Assembly (NCBI GenBank): GCA_036266155.1
Contig: DATANR010000114.1
Location: forward strand, 1 to 27,098
Reading direction: 5' to 3'
From: SIAJ01 sp036266155
GTDB taxonomy: Bacteria; Planctomycetota; Planctomycetia; Gemmatales; Gemmataceae
DNA: 27,098 bases
Made by a program: the position numbers and the translations under genes
Notes under the pieces: generated by a model
What the model was told of the DNA's origin: nothing
Databases searched by the model: none
Seen by the model: only the letters and a program-made list of their open reading frames with translations
In this document: positions 24,475-27,098 of the stretch, one piece after another
Position numbering within the stretch: position 1 is the first letter of the stretch
Layout of the letters: each line of letters opens with the position of its first letter

Positions 24475-26571
24475 ATGGGCAGTCCTGACCAAGCGACTTT
24501 CCTGCTCGACCGGAAGTGGCCGTTCCGCATCGCCCCCATCATCTGGGCCGCGGTCGGCGTCGGAGCGTACGTTATCGCCGACGGCCTCGACCGACCGGCC
24601 CAGTTCGTCATGGCCGGCCTCTGGGTAGTGGGCCTGGGACTCTTGCTGCACAAGTTCGTGCGCTCGCTGCTCGGGCCGGTTTTGGCTTACGACGTCTTAC
24701 GCGTCGGCCGTAAGCCGCGGCAAATCTGGTTCCGCGTCGCCTATGCGATCCTGCTGGCGATCCTCTTCACGTGGGTCTACCTCGCCTGGGTGTCTTTTAA
24801 CGGCACGGGCCGCGTCCAGCCGAAGGTCATGTCGAAGCTCGCGGAGACGTTTTTCACCGTCTACATGGTCGTGCAATTTATCCTGGTTTGCCTGCTGACG
24901 CCGGCGTCGGTTGCCGGTGCCATTGCCGATGAGAAGGAACGACGGACACTCGAATTCCTGCTCGCGACCGATTTACGTGACCGCGAAATCCTCTTCGGCA
25001 AGCTGGCGTCACGCGTGGGTAGCCTGCTGCTGTTTCTGCTCGCCGGGCTGCCGATTTTGGCGATGTTGCAGTTCTTCGGTGGCATCGACCCCGACCTCGT
25101 GCTCGCCGGTTTCGCGGCCACGTTCGCCACGTGCCTGAGCATCGCGGCGGTTGCCATCGCATCGTCCGTCCTGTCGCGCCGAGCGCGTGATGCGATCGCG
25201 CTCTGTTACTTGCTGTTGATCGTGTATGTGCTGCTTTCAGGCGTCGCCTACGCGCTGTCCGCCGCTCCGTATATCCGCGATTGGTTAAACTTCGAGATCT
25301 TTGGCTACACGATCACGTCGGAGGACGTGGGCTACCTCACTGTAACCGGCAACCCCTTCTTCATGGTCCCGTATACCATGGCCCGGCGGTCGATGATGGC
25401 CGTCGATCTGTTTCAAGCCTTGCGCCACTACTTATTGTTTCACGCGCTCGTCATCGGAGTGTTCGTTGCTTGGGCGGGATTGCGCTTGCGATCGATTGCA
25501 CTCGCGCAACAATTTGGCGGCGCAGCGACGCTGTGGTCGCGTTGGCGTCGAGGGCGGAAGACTAAGACCATTAACGTAGCGGGCGGGACACCAGTAAAGA
25601 GGCGGCGGGCACGCTCCCGTCGCGCTCGGCCGGCGGTCAACGAGCAGCCGATTCTTTGGAAAGAGATATTTGTCGATACCGGCTTGAGGCTGGGACGATT
25701 TGGCCAAGTCATAGTGCTCGGCCTCGTCCTTCTGTCGTTTGTTCCCATGGGGCTGATTTTCTGGTTCGCGATCGTTGATCCAAGCTCATACAACGCCGGC
25801 AGCAGTTGGTTGTCGCCGCAACGCTGGGACAACTTCCGTCAAGGCATGAACATGTACCTGCGCTCGGCGGGGACCGTGGCCACTTGCCTGGTCTTCCTGG
25901 CGATCAACATCCGCGGCGCCGGCTGCATTTCCGGCGAGCGCGATCGGCACACGCTCGATGCCCTGCTCACGACCCCGCTCGCGGCACGCACGATCGTCTG
26001 GGGCAAATGGTGGGGCTGCCTGCTCGGCATGCGCTGGGCCTGGGCGTGGATCTTCGCCATGTGGGTGTTGACGCTGGCCGCAGGAGCCGTGCATCCGGTC
26101 ATGTTCGTCGCCGGCCTGGCGAGCATCGCGATCTATGCGAGCGGCGGAGCCTGGATCGGCATCTTTTGTTCGCTGCACTTTCGGACCACCTTGCGGTCCA
26201 CGATGGCATCGATCGTCGCCACCGTGTTCCTGGGCGGCGGCTATTTCCTCATCTTCTTGATGTGTTGTTTCCTGCCGCTGTCGTTCGCCTCCGGGTCGCG
26301 TAACGGCGACTTCGACGTCCTCATCGACTTGCTCTCTTCCATTTCGCCGCCGGTCAACATCGCCTGGCTGCCGATCGAGGAATTCAAGGATCACGCCCTC
26401 ACGTTGTCGCATCACGATATTCCATACGTTCCCTTCTGGCTGCTTGGCCTGGGCGCGTGGGTCGGCATTTCGTTCGGTTTGTCGCGGGCATGCGTCAGCA
26501 AGTTCCGGCAGATGGCCAACCGCAACATGGCCACGCCTGAACTGCCGCGCCGTGCATCCAGCGATGTTTAA
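24475..26571 (+). CDS. ABC-2 type permease with two fused half units
   Basis: This 698-residue membrane protein resembles ABC-2 exporter permeases. The coupling motif occurs twice: AGAIADEKERRTLEFLLAT with REILFGK in the first half, and GCISGERDRHTLDALLTT with TIVWGKWWG in the second. Each half carries about six membrane helices. A basic cytoplasmic linker (TPVKRRRARSRRARP) joins them. A single chain may therefore provide the whole membrane part. No ATPase partner is encoded within the window on either side. The ATG at 24475 is the first usable start; no Shine-Dalgarno is visible. Gliding and polysaccharide exporters have similar permeases, but the cargo is unknown. Confidence 0.85.
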   Translation: MGSPDQATFLLDRKWPFRIAPIIWAAVGVGAYVIADGLDRPAQFVMAGLWVVGLGLLLHKFVRSLLGPVLAYDVLRVGRKPRQIWFRVAYAILLAILFTWVYLAWVSFNGTGRVQPKVMSKLAETFFTVYMVVQFILVCLLTPASVAGAIADEKERRTLEFLLATDLRDREILFGKLASRVGSLLLFLLAGLPILAMLQFFGGIDPDLVLAGFAATFATCLSIAAVAIASSVLSRRARDAIALCYLLLIVYVLLSGVAYALSAAPYIRDWLNFEIFGYTITSEDVGYLTVTGNPFFMVPYTMARRSMMAVDLFQALRHYLLFHALVIGVFVAWAGLRLRSIALAQQFGGAATLWSRWRRGRKTKTINVAGGTPVKRRRARSRRARPAVNEQPILWKEIFVDTGLRLGRFGQVIVLGLVLLSFVPMGLIFWFAIVDPSSYNAGSSWLSPQRWDNFRQGMNMYLRSAGTVATCLVFLAINIRGAGCISGERDRHTLDALLTTPLAARTIVWGKWWGCLLGMRWAWAWIFAMWVLTLAAGAVHPVMFVAGLASIAIYASGGAWIGIFCSLHFRTTLRSTMASIVATVFLGGGYFLIFLMCCFLPLSFASGSRNGDFDVLIDLLSSISPPVNIAWLPIEEFKDHALTLSHHDIPYVPFWLLGLGAWVGISFGLSRACVSKFRQMANRNMATPELPRRASSDV

Positions 26572-26643
26572 CAACGGTCCAGCGGTTGCATCCAACGTGC
26601 GGTTTAGGGTACTCTACCCCCTCACGCTTTCAGGAGGCCTCAC

Positions 26644-27033
26644 ATGTCGCGTCGTTCGCTCGCTCTTGGAGTGGTTGCTGTCATTTGCCTGACCGGGTTC
26701 ATCGACGGTCAGACGGGCGTGGCCCAGCCGCCGGGCAGCCCGCTGGTCGAACAACCGTTCACGGGCAAATTCATCGTCGTGGTCAAGAAGAGCAATCCGG
26801 CCAGTTCGATTGACCTCATGAAAGTCGAGGTCCGTCGGCTCGAAGGCCGATCGTTCCTTGTGGGCATTGGCGCCGACACCCCGGACAACTGGCAGAAGGG
26901 CAAGACGGTGTGGTTGGCTCTCGACGACGTTTCCGAAGTGACCACGTTTGACACGCTCGAAGAATTGCGCAAGGCCAGTCAAATGCAAGACGGGCCGAAG
27001 GGTGAGGGGCCGCCGAAGAAGGACGGGCAATGA
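26644..27033 (+). CDS. Small exported protein of unknown function
   Basis: This 129-residue protein has a signal peptide (MSRRSLALGVVAVICLTGF), a central part with beta character (GKFIVVVKKSN, MKVEVRRLEGRSFLVGIG) and a charged, Pro/Gly/Lys-rich end. The KTVWLALDDVSEVTTFDTLEEL segment looks like a small beta domain, but I do not recognise the family. The start is well supported: AGGAGG lies six bases before the ATG. It is 72 bases downstream of the permease on the same strand and could share its transcript, though a weak TTGCAT-18-TACTCT promoter is possible at 26586-26615. A family 2 repeat begins about 10 bases after its stop. Confidence 0.75.
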   Translation: MSRRSLALGVVAVICLTGFIDGQTGVAQPPGSPLVEQPFTGKFIVVVKKSNPASSIDLMKVEVRRLEGRSFLVGIGADTPDNWQKGKTVWLALDDVSEVTTFDTLEELRKASQMQDGPKGEGPPKKDGQ

Positions 27034-27044
27034 TTTAAGTGCAG

Positions 27045-27098
27045 GCGAGCGGAGCCGCGTAAGCGGCCCGATGATGTTAGGTGTAACATTATCGGGCC
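27045..27098. repeat. Inverted repeat, family 2 copy 2 (cut by window end)
   Basis: The left arm (27047-27072) matches copy 1 at 24 of 26 bases. The middle (27073-27090) is itself nearly palindromic. The right arm begins at 27091 and pairs perfectly for the eight visible bases before the window ends. The two differences from copy 1 keep the inner hairpin paired: GCCGC-GTAA-GCGGC. Confidence 0.8.

Overview
The window is a GC-rich bacterial chromosome segment that most resembles Planctomycetota. The case rests on gene content: a Ser/Thr kinase with a multi-pass membrane tail, a Tat-exported Gfo/Idh/MocA oxidoreductase, a secreted terpenoid-cyclase-like protein carrying a c-type heme motif, a diderm envelope (five-POTRA BamA), an S46 peptidase, and two small secreted paralogues with an 'RITFEE.VARF' core like those common in Gemmata-type genomes. 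No rRNA, tRNA, CRISPR array, prophage or plasmid gene was seen. No phylogeny could be run, so the phylum call is an inference.

Layout. 1-3.8 kb: tail of an unknown gene, a P-II signal protein, a primary-type sigma-70 factor with a long leader, a REC-GGDEF diguanylate cyclase read the opposite way, and a DUF2784 membrane protein. 3.8-5.1 kb: two paralogous small exported proteins. 5.3-8.0 kb: S46 dipeptidyl peptidase and a DJ-1/PfpI protein on the minus strand. 8.1-10.6 kb: BamA with a good promoter candidate. 10.6-16.3 kb: DinB-like protein, oligoendopeptidase F, Uup-type ABC-F ATPase, and a tight YaiI-RluA pair. 16.4-19.4 kb: DEAD-box helicase and an AarF/UbiB kinase-like protein. 19.5-22.8 kb: heme-motif cyclase-like protein, a REP-associated tyrosine transposase (RAYT) between two palindromes, and the oxidoreductase. 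22.9-27.1 kb: Ser/Thr kinase, divergent double-unit ABC-2 permease, and a small secreted protein.

Most genes are housekeeping or envelope genes in short, often convergent or divergent units separated by hairpin terminators. The most interesting content is in the intergenic DNA. There are three near-identical 42-bp palindromes (two bracket the RAYT gene) and a second inverted-repeat family with two copies, whose inner mini-hairpin differs by a compensating base-pair swap. All five copies sit 0-13 nt after a stop codon. Together they look like a RAYT/REP system, and possibly a second structured repeat family, in a planctomycete.
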